A DNA stretch of 64,000 nucleotides from Plecoglossus altivelis. Its lineage: Eukaryota > Chordata > Actinopteri > Osmeriformes > Plecoglossidae. Numbering within the stretch: the first letter of the stretch is position 1; each line of letters begins with the position of its first letter. The notes under the pieces are model-generated. The model was not told the origin of the DNA and did not search any database. It worked only from the letters and a program-made list of their open reading frames with translations. This document shows, piece after piece, positions 25,064 to 36,129 of this stretch. The stretch is from contig BROE01000003.1 of the NCBI GenBank assembly GCA_036571765.1, positions 5,782,104 to 5,846,103 on the forward strand. The letters run 5' to 3'. The position numbers and the translations under genes were made by a program.

Positions 25064-25224
25064 GGGGCTGGAGGAGAGAGGTCAGGGGGGCTGGAGGAGA
25101 GAGGTCAGGGGGGCTGGAGGAGAGAGGTCTTGGGGGTCGGAGGAGAGAGGTACGGGGGGTTGGAGGAGCGAGGTACGGGCGGTCGGAGGAGAGAGGGAGA
25201 GGGGGGCCTAAGGAGGGAGGTCTG
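25064..25224. repeat. 23-bp minisatellite, 7 copies
   Basis: Seven head-to-tail 23-bp units of the form GGGGCTGGAGGAGAGAGGTC plus three bases. The first two are identical and later copies diverge steadily to the right. G-rich on the forward strand. Because 23 is not a multiple of 3, the Gly/Arg/Glu frame through it changes phase from unit to unit and is not a protein repeat. Confidence 0.95.
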
Positions 25225-26312
25225 AACAGCAGTGCTGCTTCTCCAGGTAAGCAAAAGAGTACAAGATCCCGCCCTACTGTAGCTAGCATCTAATTATCAA
25301 GGAACTAGAGGTTATAAATGCTCTCGCTCCGTTTCTGCATGTCGTTTTTCGCCCTCTGTTGTCAAGAGACACACTCTTGGCTAATAGCCTCTGGCCTTCA
25401 TCCAGCGCCATCCAGCTAACCGCCCTGTGGCCTCCTTCTCTAAACTGAGCCACGTCTATATACCTGGATACCTTCAGCCAACAGCCAGCGGTGGGGAATC
25501 TCTTTCCAACATGTTTCTAGACGCATTTGAGGATTAAGCTGCAGGCTGTTCGAGGGGCCCAGACCAGGAACAAGCTGTTTAGCTAGCACCTGCCCTCACC
25601 ATATACACCACCAGCTACAAGGAGAGCTTGATGCAGAGTGTAGTTGCCACAGAAGGTATTTGAATTCATGACCTAGCCACATGATAATGGATTCTCCTCC
25701 TGTTCCTGGATTACCCTCCCAATGCCCTCAGCTTGCACAACTGTTTTTGTCATCAAGAACATGTTCAGGCTTGTTGACAACCTCGGAGCTGCTAACGGCT
25801 AACCGCTAACAGCCAACTTATCTTCTGAGCTGCGATGTCAGCATCCCGTCTGTGCTTGTTCATGGCCGCCACAGTTCACCCAATGACCAACGTCACTGTG
25901 AAATGAGCTAAGCTTGTTGTTCCAGAGGGTATTAACCTATGTGTAGGGATGGGCGCATCATCATTCAGGCCTGAAAAGTATTGCTCCATATGGTTGATCC
26001 GTCACACTAGTGTGGGTGTGGGTGGGATAATTACTGCTAATGTGTGTTCCAAACAGAGGTCTAGGTGATTACTGTGGGATGAGCGAGGCTAACTGTAACA
26101 TCAAATGCAGTGTGTGTGTTTTACGGACAACGCATGCCGCCTACTTTACTATCTTTGTAGAATGCAGTGTTGTCTCTAGTTACCAGTGTGTGTGACTGGA
26201 GTTTGTGCCCCGGTGTTTGTGAACATGTCGGCCAGGTTCACCGGTAATGACAGCTGCGGTGAACAAGCTTACTCCCAGCTGGGTACGCACAAACATGTGG
26301 AGAGGAGATCGA
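25225..26312. other. Unique non-coding DNA
   Basis: No gene recognised. Short GCTAAC-type repeats occur at 25790-25812. Confidence 0.45.
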
Positions 26313-26333
26313 GGGGGGGGGGGGGGGGGGGGG
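26313..26333. repeat. Poly(G)21
   Basis: An uninterrupted run of 21 G, the longest homopolymer of the window; potential G-quadruplex. Confidence 0.98.
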
Positions 26334-26680
26334 ATTGAGCGAGAGATTGTGGGTTGGGGGTTTATTGTGCAGGTGCAGCCATCCGAGCGAACAGACAGAA
26401 AAAGAGTGAACATATGTGGCATGAAAGATTAATTGCTTTCGGTTAGTGCTAGAACTCATCATCACCTTGGAAAGACTAGAGAATAGCGAAAAGGCTGCGG
26501 CGCAAGATGCAAGCCTCACCTGTGGAGTTGTGACATATCCCACCCCCGTGGCAGCCCGACATTGCTGTGTTTCTGTGTTAATGATGAGAAGTGGTTTATT
26601 ATGTTTACCTGAGCTTAGTTAGTGGGAGCTGGCATCGTTTGGAGGGGGATACACACCGAACCTCTGTGTGTAATTGTTAA

Positions 26681-26708
26681 CGCGCGCGTGTGTGTGCGTG
26701 CGCGCATG
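26681..26708. repeat. Alternating CG/TG tract
   Basis: CGCGCGCG, TGTGTG and CGTGCGCGCA blocks in strict purine-pyrimidine alternation; potential Z-DNA. Confidence 0.9.
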
Positions 26709-27321
26709 TCTGTGCGTGGATACGTTGGGTCATTTTGCTGTCCACAACCACAGCTGTCGTTGTGCTTTAATTAGTTTTGCCTGGCACAGGGACCACACCA
26801 GATTCTCGTGTTTAAGAGCCAAACAATAGGTGTTTATCACAGTCTAAATACAGACAGAGAGGAGACGTTTATTTTGCCAAACGCCTCAACAAGATTTTAG
26901 TCTCAGACCTTCTATGTAAACCTCGGCTAAATAATGCTTAGTCTGAGCTCATAGCTGGCCACTAAAACATAGTGACATACCGAAATCTTCTCAGTTTAGC
27001 TTAGCTCCCTCAGCTTTTACTACTGCTTTCTCTCTGCCTCCCCCCAATCTGCCTTTCTCTCTGCCTCCCCACAACCTCTCGCTCTCCCTGTCTCTCTCCC
27101 CTTATCTCTTGTCTGTCCAGGGACGGATATAATTCTTCGTCTTTCTCCTCTCGTTGTCCACAGTCTTCTCAAATTGGCGCCGTTGACTCATTAGCTAAGT
27201 AATCCTCGGCTATCATCTCTTCTTCTTTGGTTTTCTCTGACCATACCAGGTCCTAATCGGAACAGAGGGAATTTTTTCACCTCAGCCGATGATCCGATAG
27301 GAGCCGACACAACTTCTTTCC

Positions 27322-27451
27322 CTTTCTCCCTCCCTCCCTCCACCTGATTCTCGGTTGCTGCGTCGGGGCCTGGGCCAGCCAGGCAGAGGCTGGGCTGCTG
27401 GGCAGACGTTTGGAGCGGAGGGAGGGAGGGAGGGAGGGAGGGAAGGAGGGA
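27322..27451. repeat. (TCCC)n and (GGGA)n tracts in inverted orientation
   Basis: TCCC repeats at 27322-27341 and GGGA repeats at about 27417-27451 flank some 75 bp of unique DNA. The two tracts are complementary and could form a hairpin; the GGGA tract also fits a G-quadruplex pattern. Confidence 0.85.
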
Positions 27452-28350
27452 GAGAGAAGGGGAGGAGGAGACTTGCGACGGTGAGAGAGGCGGAGATGCT
27501 GAGTATAACTCAACAGGACTGAGCTTGGTGTTCAGGTGTGGCTCCTCTCACTGCCTGAGGGTCCTCCTCACTGTTTATCTCTCTCCTTCTCTCCCTGTGT
27601 TCCCTTGTCTCCCCTCATGCTCTCCCTCCCCCTCTCCCCTCCTTTTCCCCCTCATTATTCTCTTCCTCCCTCCCAGCTCACCCCGGCCCAGACAGTGCGT
27701 CTCCAGTGAGAACCTTTGCTCCAGCTGTTGGCCCTTCGCCCCACCCCCCCTCGCTCCACCCTCCCTCGCTCCACCCTCCCTCTGTCCCTTCTGGCACCTT
27801 TGCGTGTCAAGGCCTAGAAGCTGGAGGATCCGACATTAGCATCGCCCCCCAAGCTCATTGTGCAAGCTACAGGCATGCTAGGGGATACTTTCATTTTTTT
27901 GTGTGTGTGTGCGTGTCCAAAGCAGATTTCCCTGGCGTTGTAGTCTGCTGTATTAACACAAATCTAGTCCCATATTAGGCCATCCAATTCCGTAACGAGT
28001 TTGTGCGATAGATTGGCTGGCGACTGGTGAGGCGCGCACACGCTCTCAGACTGCTCCCTGGAAGAGATTTCAGAGATTTGTGAAGGCTTGACCAGATTAG
28101 AATGGCAGCAGGGGGAAGAAATCTCCGTTCCATCCTGTCATGCGTGTTTCCATTGTTGCCTGTCGCTCCTCCGTTCTGTCGTTCTCTCTGTTTGCAGGCT
28201 TGTGTTTCTGCCTGCGATCTGGCTCGCCATTGATAAGACCCAATCCCTTACGATTCTTGGCATAGAGGAACAGCGGTGATTGCAGCGAAACGTGCGTTTG
28301 TCCTCGCGATTTGTCTATTGTGTCCGCATGTGCGTGTACCTAATGCTTGT
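27452..28350. other. C/T-rich unique DNA
   Basis: No gene recognised. 27560-27790 is pyrimidine-rich with a short CTCGCTCCACCCTCC tandem near 27748-27780. Pro/Ser frames here reflect composition. Confidence 0.5.
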
Positions 28351-28455
28351 ATATTGTGTGTGTGTGTGTGTTAGTGTACTGAATGTGTGTGTGTGTGTGT
28401 TAGTGTACTGTGTGTGTGTGTGTGTGTTAGTGTACTGAGTGTGTGTGTGTGTGTG
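28351..28455. repeat. TG-based minisatellite, 3 copies
   Basis: TG runs of similar length each followed by TTAGTGTACTG (28371-28381, 28400-28410, 28427-28437). A compound higher-order repeat rather than a plain microsatellite. Confidence 0.92.
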
Positions 28456-28509
28456 GATGGTTGGAAGGAGAAGGGAGGCAACTCCCGTCGTTGTTTATCT
28501 ACCTTGCCA

Positions 28510-28524
28510 CTTCCAGATGGCGCT
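28510..28524 (+). promoter_or_regulatory. CTCF-like motif
   Basis: CTTCCAGATGGCGCT matches 13 of 15 positions of CCASYAGRKGGCRSY, with all of the AGRKGGCRSY core intact. Motif evidence only. Confidence 0.38.
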
Positions 28525-28819
28525 CAGCAGAAAGAATCCACTTCCTGACACAGTCCTTCTCCCCCCCTCCTCCCCCTTGTTCCCTCAACCGCTCCTCCCC
28601 TCCCTGCCTCCCCCTCGCCCTCCCGCCGCTCGCTCCTGGGCACAGGCTCGTTTTCAGGGCCAAAAAAACGCGGTAGGTGATGAGGTAAGGGAGGTGGAGG
28701 AAGTGGGGGGGGATAGGGGCGGGTGGAGACCAGGCAGGAAGGCAGACGGGAGACTGCGGGAGGAGTTCCGGAATGTCAGGTGTTGGTGTGTCAACGAGTG
28801 TGCCATTGCAGTTGGGACT

Positions 28820-29089
28820 TGTGTGTGCGTGCGTGCGTGCGTTAGAACTGGTGCGAGTGCAGGTGTGAAAGTGTGAGGATTTGCAAGGGTGTCTGTGCTT
28901 GTGTACGTTGTCAGTAGCACTTTGCTTCTTGTAACGTTTGTTTGTCTCCGTGTATATGCGTCTGTTTGTTTGCCTTGTTAGTGTGTGTGTGTTTGCATCT
29001 GTGTGTCCTGTTTGTCTGTATTAATATGTTGGAGTTCTTTGTATCCATTGTCTGTGCATGTTTGTCTCCGCACCCCGTGTGTGTCTAAT
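28820..29089. repeat. Degenerate TG/TTTG-rich DNA
   Basis: GTGC tetranucleotides near 28825-28841, then scattered TGTTTGTCTC-like units. It looks like decayed copies of the array that follows. Confidence 0.6.
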
Positions 29090-29325
29090 GTTGGTCTGTG
29101 TATATATTAGCGTGAATATTTGTCTTGTGTGGGTGTATGTATATATTAGTGTGTATATTTGTCTTGTGTTGGTGTGTATATATTAGTGTGTGCATATTTT
29201 GTCTCATGTTGGTGTGTGTATAATTGCCTCTGTGTTGGTGTTATTTTGTATATATTAGTGTATGTTACTTGTCTCCCTGTTGGTGTGTGTGTATATTATT
29301 GTGTATTTGCCTCAGTGTTGGTGCA
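29090..29325. repeat. Degenerate minisatellite, unit about 40-45 bp
   Basis: Five to six imperfect copies of a unit built from TTGGTGTGTGTATATATTAG and GTGTATATTTGTCTC. Copies differ by indels and point changes, so it is old. Confidence 0.8.
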
Positions 29326-29801
29326 TGCAAGCACTCCTGTACACATTTAAGACCTTGACACATTTCCATTCGAGGTCATTGGTTCACAAAATCTTGTCTG
29401 GCGCTCCAATAATGTCGTCCAGCCTCGTCCCTTTGGCCGTGGATTGATGGCCGGTCAATTCCACCCCTGGAGATAATCACATAGTGTCAGCCTCCACCGA
29501 TCCAAACTCTTATCTGTCTCTCCCTCTGCCAGCGCACCGCTAAATTACCACCAACCAGGAGCGTCGCTCTTATTGTCTTTCCCGCCTCCACTTAACCCCT
29601 CCCAGGAAAGACATTCCAGGCTTGTACATGGTTTTCTGTTCCATACGACGCGCCCCCCACCTCCCCCCCTCCTCTCCTCTCCTTCCTTGATAACACCACA
29701 GCTCTTTCCACCCCCTGCGTTCTACCTGCAGGAGCGCTAGCCTCGTTTTCCTGTCTGGAAAACGCTTCATATTGTTTAGCTCGTAACACAAACAGGCCAC
29801 C

Positions 29802-29838
<37 letters not shown>
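29802..29838. repeat. (TGA)12 trinucleotide repeat
   Basis: About 12 TGA/GAT units, then a degenerate GACGAC/GATGAC tail to about 29864. In one frame this reads poly-Met, which is an artefact. Confidence 0.96.
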
Positions 29839-29839
<1 letters not shown>

Positions 29840-29879
29840 ATGACGACGATGACAATGACGACAGGCTTGTTTTCGGCTG

Positions 29880-30120
29880 CTCCGCCCCTCCCTCAGGCTT
29901 GCGGCGTCCTCGGTCGTGCTTCGGACTGTCGTCTACCCTCCCTTCCTGTTTCTCCGATGGACTTGGGAGGGGGGGTCCTGCGGGCGGGGAGAGAGAGTGC
30001 TAATCGCGGCCTAATGGGAGGTAGCGCGGCGCTGAAGGGGTAAAAGCGTCGGGGTCTCCCGGGGGCCAGCGGAGACGGAGCAGGGGCGCGGCTGATGATC
30101 GCTGCTCCCTGCTCGGCATG
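29880..30120. promoter_or_regulatory. CpG-dense patch
   Basis: By hand count about 24 CpG in 240 bp at roughly 65% GC, close to the number expected without CpG depletion, whereas the surrounding DNA is CpG-poor. Such patches mark promoters or unmethylated regulatory elements. No splice donor or coding start was recognised beside it. A homeodomain-rich stretch (GGTTAATGTG, CTAATGGG) follows at 30130-30165. Confidence 0.35.
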
Positions 30121-30219
30121 ATTATCCTGTCTGGTTAATGTGCTCTCGACGCACCAACTAATGGGGGGGGCCTCTGGAGGCAGAGACTGTATTGGCTGTC
30201 AGAAGGGCCAGCAGACGGG

Positions 30220-30410
30220 ATGGAGAGGTGGGGAGGGAGCGGTGGGAGGGGGGGGGGTGTTGGAGGGAGACAGGGGTGGGGAGGCAGCGGTGGGGGGCAG
30301 AGTTGGACGGGGAGAAAGACATGGAGAGAGCGAGAGAGTGACAGAGAGAGAAAGAGGGATGAAGGGCGAGAGAGATGGAGTGGGAGACAGAGATGGCGGG
30401 AGAGAGAAAG
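30220..30410 (+). repeat. G-rich and GA-rich tract
   Basis: Multiple GGGG tracts (30220-30310, including G10 at 30248-30257) followed by GAGA-rich DNA. Potential G-quadruplexes; the Gly/Arg frames through it are compositional. Confidence 0.85.
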
Positions 30411-31040
30411 ATTAGTGTGGAGAGGCAATTTTGGTGAAGAGAGAGGTATGGTTTGATGAATGATGAAATGGAGTCCTTTCAGCCAGCATTGGCAGCGTTT
30501 CTTGCTGGTTAACTATGTAAAAGGGTCATTTGGAACAGTCTCCTAGCCTTTAGGAATAGAAGCTGCCCTTGTTTAGAGTTTCAAGTATCCATACACACAC
30601 AAATACACACGACTGTTCATTTTCATCTTCCACATGGACGTTTGCACCAAATGTCTCATAGTGTCTGTGTATACTGTATGTTGGAAGGTGTGTGTGTCTG
30701 ACTGCGTGTATGTAAAGTTATGTTGGGGTGTGTGTTTTGACTGCTTGTCTACGTCTGTGTATACATACACGTCAGTGTGTGTGTGTGTGTGTATGTAAAC
30801 GTAGGAGTGTGTGTATACATAGGTACGGTGGTGGGGTGTTCCCGTGCGGCTGGCCTGGCAAGCTCTGATCCTAACCCCTCTGTAATGAATCACCAGAGGA
30901 TTAGAGGCCAGTCTCTTCTTCTGGCTTGTTCTCCACCGCTCTGCTCCTCTCCAAAACAGCCCTCCAACTTTCAGCCTAGTCACACTTGATAGCCCTAACC
31001 AAGCTTACTCACTGCTCTGCAACCTCCTACATATACATAT
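30411..31040. other. Unique DNA with a short TG block
   Basis: No gene recognised. (TG)n at 30773-30795 within a TG/TATA-rich zone at 30660-30830. Confidence 0.45.
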
Positions 31041-31370
31041 AGCACACACACACACACACACTGCTGCCCTGTGTCCTTCTGTGTTGTGGTGCTTAACAGT
31101 GACTCCTGGATTTGACTGACAAACCAAAGTAATCTGATAAACAGCTGGAGGTCAGCTTGCAGAACACACACCATCGCCGTCTTAACCGTAGCCAGAAGGT
31201 GCACACCAACATGCTCGCGCACACACACGCACACACATAAACACATCAATGGTTCTTGTCCGGTCAAATACCAGGAAGTCTACTGCCTCTCTCTGTATGC
31301 ATTCCTAAGTCAGTCCACACACATACGCACGCACACACACACAGACAGACACACACACACACTCTCTCTC
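31041..31370. repeat. Three CA-rich microsatellite blocks
   Basis: CA blocks at 31041-31062, 31212-31240 and 31316-31370, the last running into CTCTCTC; unique DNA lies between. Confidence 0.9.
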
Positions 31371-31566
31371 AGCTCATTGGGTAGACAGAATCCCCTGTGA
31401 CAGCAGTCTGTGCCTGACTCCATCTGTGTCATTATGAGCACCTCACAGGGAGGCTGATCGGTGCGATCCTGAATACATTCCCCCCACCAGACAACTTCAT
31501 AAAGCCATGCCTTGGTTCCCAGGTGGACCATGACCAGTGATAGGAGGGCATCGATGCACTATACTC

Positions 31567-31606
31567 AGTGGGAGAGCGAGAGAGAGAGGGACAGACAGAG
31601 ACAGAC

Positions 31607-31650
<44 letters not shown>
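31567..31650. repeat. (GA)n with CAGA interruptions
   Basis: About 84 bp of GA dinucleotide with ACAGACAG interruptions on the left and a pure GA core at 31611-31648. Confidence 0.97.
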
Positions 31651-31651
<1 letters not shown>

Positions 31652-31799
31652 AACGGAGAGGCAGATGATAGGCAGAGAGAAGGAGAAACAAGATGGCTGC
31701 CCTGCGACAGATGAACAGTTGAATGCCTGGAACATTTCTCACAGGGGGGTAATGATGCGATGCCCGAGGCAATTAGAGGACAGACTCCCGGCGTGCGTC

Positions 31800-31808
31800 T
31801 GTCAATCA
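31800..31808 (-). promoter_or_regulatory. PBX/MEIS-type site (TGTCAATCA)
   Basis: Exact reverse complement of TGATTGACA, preceded by C so that the full CTGTCAATCA decamer is present. Confidence 0.33.
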
Positions 31809-31899
31809 CTTGGCCGTCGTGGCGACAGCTCGAAAAAACTGCGTTGTGCGGAGTGGAGGCGCACTGACCCCGCACTCAAATGGTCACTCACCTGAGGTG

Positions 31900-32740
31900 G
31901 TCTCGCCCACGTCTCGCTTTGTCCTCACCCCCCCCTCCCCCCTCCTCCTCCTCTTTTCTCTCCATCTGAGCGCCAAGCGTGCAAAGAACTGCCCTGGTCA
32001 ACAGCTACCGGCTCCCAATGTGTCTGTCTGGCGTGCACTTCCTCGTTGTAAGCCGGTTTCTACTCCCTCCTCTTCCTCCTCCTGTTGTTCTTTCTTGTTC
32101 TCCAACCCACCCCCCCCACTCCTAGCTCGTCACGCCTGCTGAACGATTTCCTCTCACCGGGCATGGTTCTCACTGTTTCCCAGCCCGTGTCAAACGAGGC
32201 TCCTATTTAAGCTCATTAAATGTTTCCAAGACAATAGGAAATCAATGGTGCATACGGGTGTGAGAACTTTTCTCTTAATTTAATTCCTCCCCACTGCTAT
32301 CTGTTTGCAGATCTTTCTCTCCCTCTTTATCTTTCCCTCTCATGCCGCCCCCTTTTTCTTCTACCCCTCCCGTCGATCGTCTGCGTGATTCTCCGTGAGG
32401 GACGTGGGGGTGGTAACTAGGCAGAGGTTTCTGGAAACCACCTATGCCTCGCCAATTGGCCCCTCTGCAGACCGACGCCCAGCTTTCAGGATTCATCGCA
32501 CGACTTGAAATGACTTGCCAATGACTTCAAAGATTCATTGACCTGCCAGCCTGCCGTTACTGCTTTAGTTTTTGCGTTGAGCCCGGAGGAAATGAGTTTG
32601 AAGGAAAACAAAGTTTGGTTGTAGTCTTGAGGAGATGTGGAGGAAAGCAGGAATTGGTCATGTTCATGGATTTAATAAAACACAGCTTTCTCTTTCTCCA
32701 CCAGGGTTTCCTCTACACTTTTTTCCCTATCCCCCTCTCC
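31900..32740. other. C/T-rich and unique DNA
   Basis: Pyrimidine-rich at 31915-31965 and 32060-32125; otherwise unique sequence. No gene recognised. Confidence 0.45.
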
Positions 32741-32749
32741 ATTGCTCAA

Positions 32750-32866
32750 TTTCTCTCTCTCTCTCTCCCTCCCTCTCTCTCCCCCCCTTCTCTCTACCTT
32801 TTTTGCCCTTTACGTTCCTTGCTTGTCAATGTTTGAATTTGATGGATTCTGTGTTCGTGTTCGTGT

Positions 32867-32909
<43 letters not shown>
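32750..32909. repeat. (CT)n and (GTGTTC)3-(GT)n
   Basis: A CT block at 32750-32778, then three GTGTTC hexamers grading into GT dinucleotide (32850-32909). Confidence 0.95.
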
Positions 32910-32910
<1 letters not shown>

Positions 32911-33179
32911 TCATTGTGTTTCTCTCCATCGGGGGAAGGGGGGTTTGGACCTACACCTTTTCTTTCTGGCGCTCCTGTAATTGCTCTTTTGGGGGCGTCT
33001 CTCTACCTCACAGCTCTGTCTCTCTGCTGCTCTCTCTCTTTGTTGGTCTCCTCCCTCCCCTCATGACGCCCTCCTTCTCTCCCTCCCCCATCACCTCTCA
33101 TTCTTTGACCCCCTTCCCCCAGTCTTTCTGTGTCCCTTCTTGGCTCATTACAGCAGATCACCCACCTGCTCAGCCTCTG

Positions 33180-33183
<4 letters not shown>

Positions 33184-33226
<43 letters not shown>
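33184..33226. repeat. (CA)21 microsatellite
   Basis: A pure 43-bp CA run. Confidence 0.98.
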
Positions 33227-33230
<4 letters not shown>

Positions 33231-33454
33231 CCACTCAGCACTTTTTCTGGGCTGGCTGTCGCCTGGTGCTGTGCTATCTGCTATAAAACAGCTTTGCTAA
33301 TACTGTTTGGCCAAGAATCGGAAACAATGGCACCCAGTTCTTTTTTTTTTTTTTCTTTTGCAACCACTTCCCTTTCTGCATGGTGGAAAGGGCCCCTTCA
33401 CATCGCTGGACTGGCTGTCAGGAGCTTCCCAGTTGAGCTTCTCCTGCTTCCATC

Positions 33455-33622
33455 TGCAACCCCCTGCCCCCAGCTCCAGCCCTCAGACTCCAGCTCTTAG
33501 CCCCAGCTACCAGTCCCCAACTCCAGCCCCAGCTTCAACCCCAGCCTTCACCCTGCATCCCCCACCTCCAGCCCTCAACCTCCACACCCTAACTCCAGCC
33601 CCCATCTTCAACCTCCAGCCTG
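33455..33622. repeat. Degenerate CTCCAGCC-type C-rich repeat
   Basis: About 15 imperfect CCAGCTCC / CTCCAGCCC units. It produces a Pro/Ser/Thr-rich frame (within 33307-33711) that resembles a low-complexity protein but has no other support. Confidence 0.75.
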
Positions 33623-35089
33623 GGGTCTTTTCATGGGGTATAATGAATGGAGCCGATTGCAGCTTCCCAGCTCAGAGCACCATCAGAGGAGTTATCTATC
33701 TAAGGGCTTGAGTGGCCCATGATGAATGGCTCTGTGTTTCTGCGATCGATAATCTACTGGAACCCAGATGAGCTGGATGAGCCTCCCCCCACTCTCTCTC
33801 TCCTCCCCTTCCCCGCCACTCCTTCCAGCTGGGCTCGTCCTTTCATAATCTCCACTGTGTTTGTGAACTGTCCCTCTCGTCCAGTAGGACTCGAATGGAC
33901 CATTGATCTTTTTACCCTCAGCTTGTTTTAAAATAAAGGGACGATCTCCTCTCCACCCAAGCATGCAGCAGCTCTGACAGCTGCGATTGCTACAGTGGCG
34001 ACCGGCACGCAAATGCTACTTCAGGCTGATTGAAGGGTGTAATAGGAGAGGCACGTGGACAGGCAGCGAAAGTGCAACTCGCCCCTCACCGCGCCCCCTC
34101 CCCTCCTTCCTTATCCCCTCCGTCAGTGAGATGAGTAGAGTGCTCTTCTGAGGTTACCAGAACAATCTAGGGTGATGTAAGCGGTGGGTTCTCATGTGAA
34201 TACATGCACTCAAACAGACATGCATGTGTCGGTACACACGCGCGCACGCTACACACTCCAAGTGCTGCTGCCTAGGCTTATTGAATGTAATCGGTCTCAA
34301 AGCTCGTCTAAGAACCCCTCCCCTTTCGAATGAAAAGGGTTGTTCCCTCCCCCCCCCACCGCTTAATCCTTTTGTATTTTTGTTTTGCATATGGTATTTT
34401 AGCAGCCCAGCCCTCTCCCCGGACCACCAAACAAGTACGTTCTCAGTGGTGCGCGGGCTGGGCTGGTACTGGAGGTGTTGCGCTTTTTGATCTGCTTACC
34501 ACTGACACACATGCACACACACCTTGGCGGAGAGGGATTCGAGATGAAAAGAAAGCGAGGAGAAATCGCTTCCTTCGCACGGCAGAGTTGGTATCCTCCC
34601 CTCCATCTCTCTCACTCTCCCCCCTTTTCTGTCTCGCCCTCCTCTCCCATCGCCTCTTCTAGCTTTCAATTCCCCTGCTCTGCCCTGCCCCCCCCCGCCT
34701 CCTCCCCCAACTCTCAGCTTCACTTCCCTCCTTTAGTGTGACATTAAAGGAAGGTGGGTAGGGGGGGGTCAGAGAGGGCTTCTGATAATTGCATAGCTGA
34801 CGGCCACCGCACCTGTTGCTGTCAGTGGGGGGTGTGTGAGAGTTAGAGAGCCTCTGGCCTGGTCAGGACCCCTGCTCGGCTAGTCTGGTTCTCTGCATTG
34901 ACGCTGGAGGAGACGGTGTGTGTGTGTGTGTGTCATACTGGAGAAATACTGAGCCTAGTATGTTTCAAATATATGTTTCAGGCACAAACGGTTTCCTAGC
35001 TCCTTATGTGTGTGTGCGTGTGTGTGTGTCATTGGCCTTGTGTCTGGACTGTACTGACAGTAAGCCTTTTCTCCTGCTCTCCTCTGCCC
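33623..35089. other. Unique and C-rich DNA
   Basis: No gene recognised. Short TG blocks near 34915-34932 and 35007-35028. A possible E-box-bearing regulatory stretch lies at 34775-34820. Confidence 0.45.
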
Positions 35090-35090
35090 A

Positions 35091-35270
35091 GAGCCCAGGC
35101 CCTTAATGAAGCGGAGGGTCAGCGGCGGTGTGCAGCTAATTGGCTGGCTTTGCCCGGGGCTCTGGCTGCCTGCGTTTGAAGCGTCCAGCAAGGGTCTGCT
35201 CGGCTGCGGCCTGCTCTGTTCTGCTCCAGCGGCGAACGCGCTCACAACACCTCCGTCCGCCTCTCCCTAG
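35091..35270 (+). other. Weak candidate exon
   Basis: A good acceptor (pyrimidine-rich tract ending CTGCCCAG before about 35091) precedes about 180 bp with one frame open until a TAG overlapping the possible donor CTA|GTGAGT. The 53-residue reading from ATG matches no known protein. GC-rich DNA with a CAGCTAATTGG homeodomain-like core; it may instead be regulatory. Confidence 0.12.
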
Positions 35271-35754
35271 TGAGTAACAGTAACCATCTCCTTCCTACTC
35301 TCTCTCTACTCCATGAATCCTTTATAAACGACCCCCCCACCTACAGCCACGCACAGGTACGTGGTCCTGTCCCTTAAAGGGAAGAGACTCTTTCACTTTA
35401 CATTTTCCCCTCATCCCTTCCAAATCGCTTGGTAGTCAGTCTCACGCATTCTCTTATTTTTCTATCTTGCATTCTCTCTTCTTACTGGCTCTCCGGTTCT
35501 CAATACCGCTGTCTTTTCTTTCGCTCCCTTTTTTATTTTTTCCCTTTCTCATTTTTAGACTTCCTCACACTTTAAGTGCCATTCGTTCACCGCTGGGCTC
35601 TTGCCACCCTCTCTCACACTATTCCTTCCTCGCTCGCCACGCTGAGATTTGGGCAATTTCCACGGTACCCAGTTGGCCTGCGTCCAGGAAAAACCAACTT
35701 CCAGCCTCATTTCTTTCACGATGGGCTTGGCTCAGCCACACTGTTTAGGGGAGG

Positions 35755-35767
35755 GAGAGAGAGAGAG

Positions 35768-35817
<50 letters not shown>
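35755..35817. repeat. Compound (GA)n-(GT)n microsatellite
   Basis: A GA run of about 16 bp switches directly to a GT run of about 46 bp. Confidence 0.98.
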
Positions 35818-35818
<1 letters not shown>

Positions 35819-35952
35819 GGGAGGGGGGGTGGACAGAAGAGATAGGAGGTAGCCATAATTAGCTTACCTTCCTTTTTCTCCTCGTTAAGGCTTTTCTGGC
35901 CCCTATTGTTTAGCTGTCACTGCCAGAGTTAGAGAGTGGGGAGGCCTGCCTC

Positions 35953-35996
35953 GAGGGAGGGAGGGAGAAAGGGAGGGAGAGAGAGAGGGAGGGAAA
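35953..35996. repeat. (GGGA)n/(GA)n purine tract
   Basis: An imperfect GGGA tetranucleotide array on the forward strand; potential G-quadruplex. Confidence 0.92.
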
Positions 35997-36129
35997 CGGG
36001 CTACATTGAACGGATAGATGTACTGTCTCACCTGGGATATTTTTCCCCTCTGCTCTAGCCTGGGGCCCAACTGCATGACAACCATGATGTGATTCAGCTG
36101 GCAAAAGGTTCTGAAAACTCTCATTGAAC

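Noticed and set aside
25064..25224. CRISPR-like direct repeats
   Set aside because: Units are contiguous with no unique spacers, in vertebrate DNA: a minisatellite.
32742..33500. 252-codon forward frame
   Set aside because: It runs through (CT)n, (GT)n and (CA)n repeats and a poly(T) run; Leu/Ser/Val/His/Phe content is compositional.
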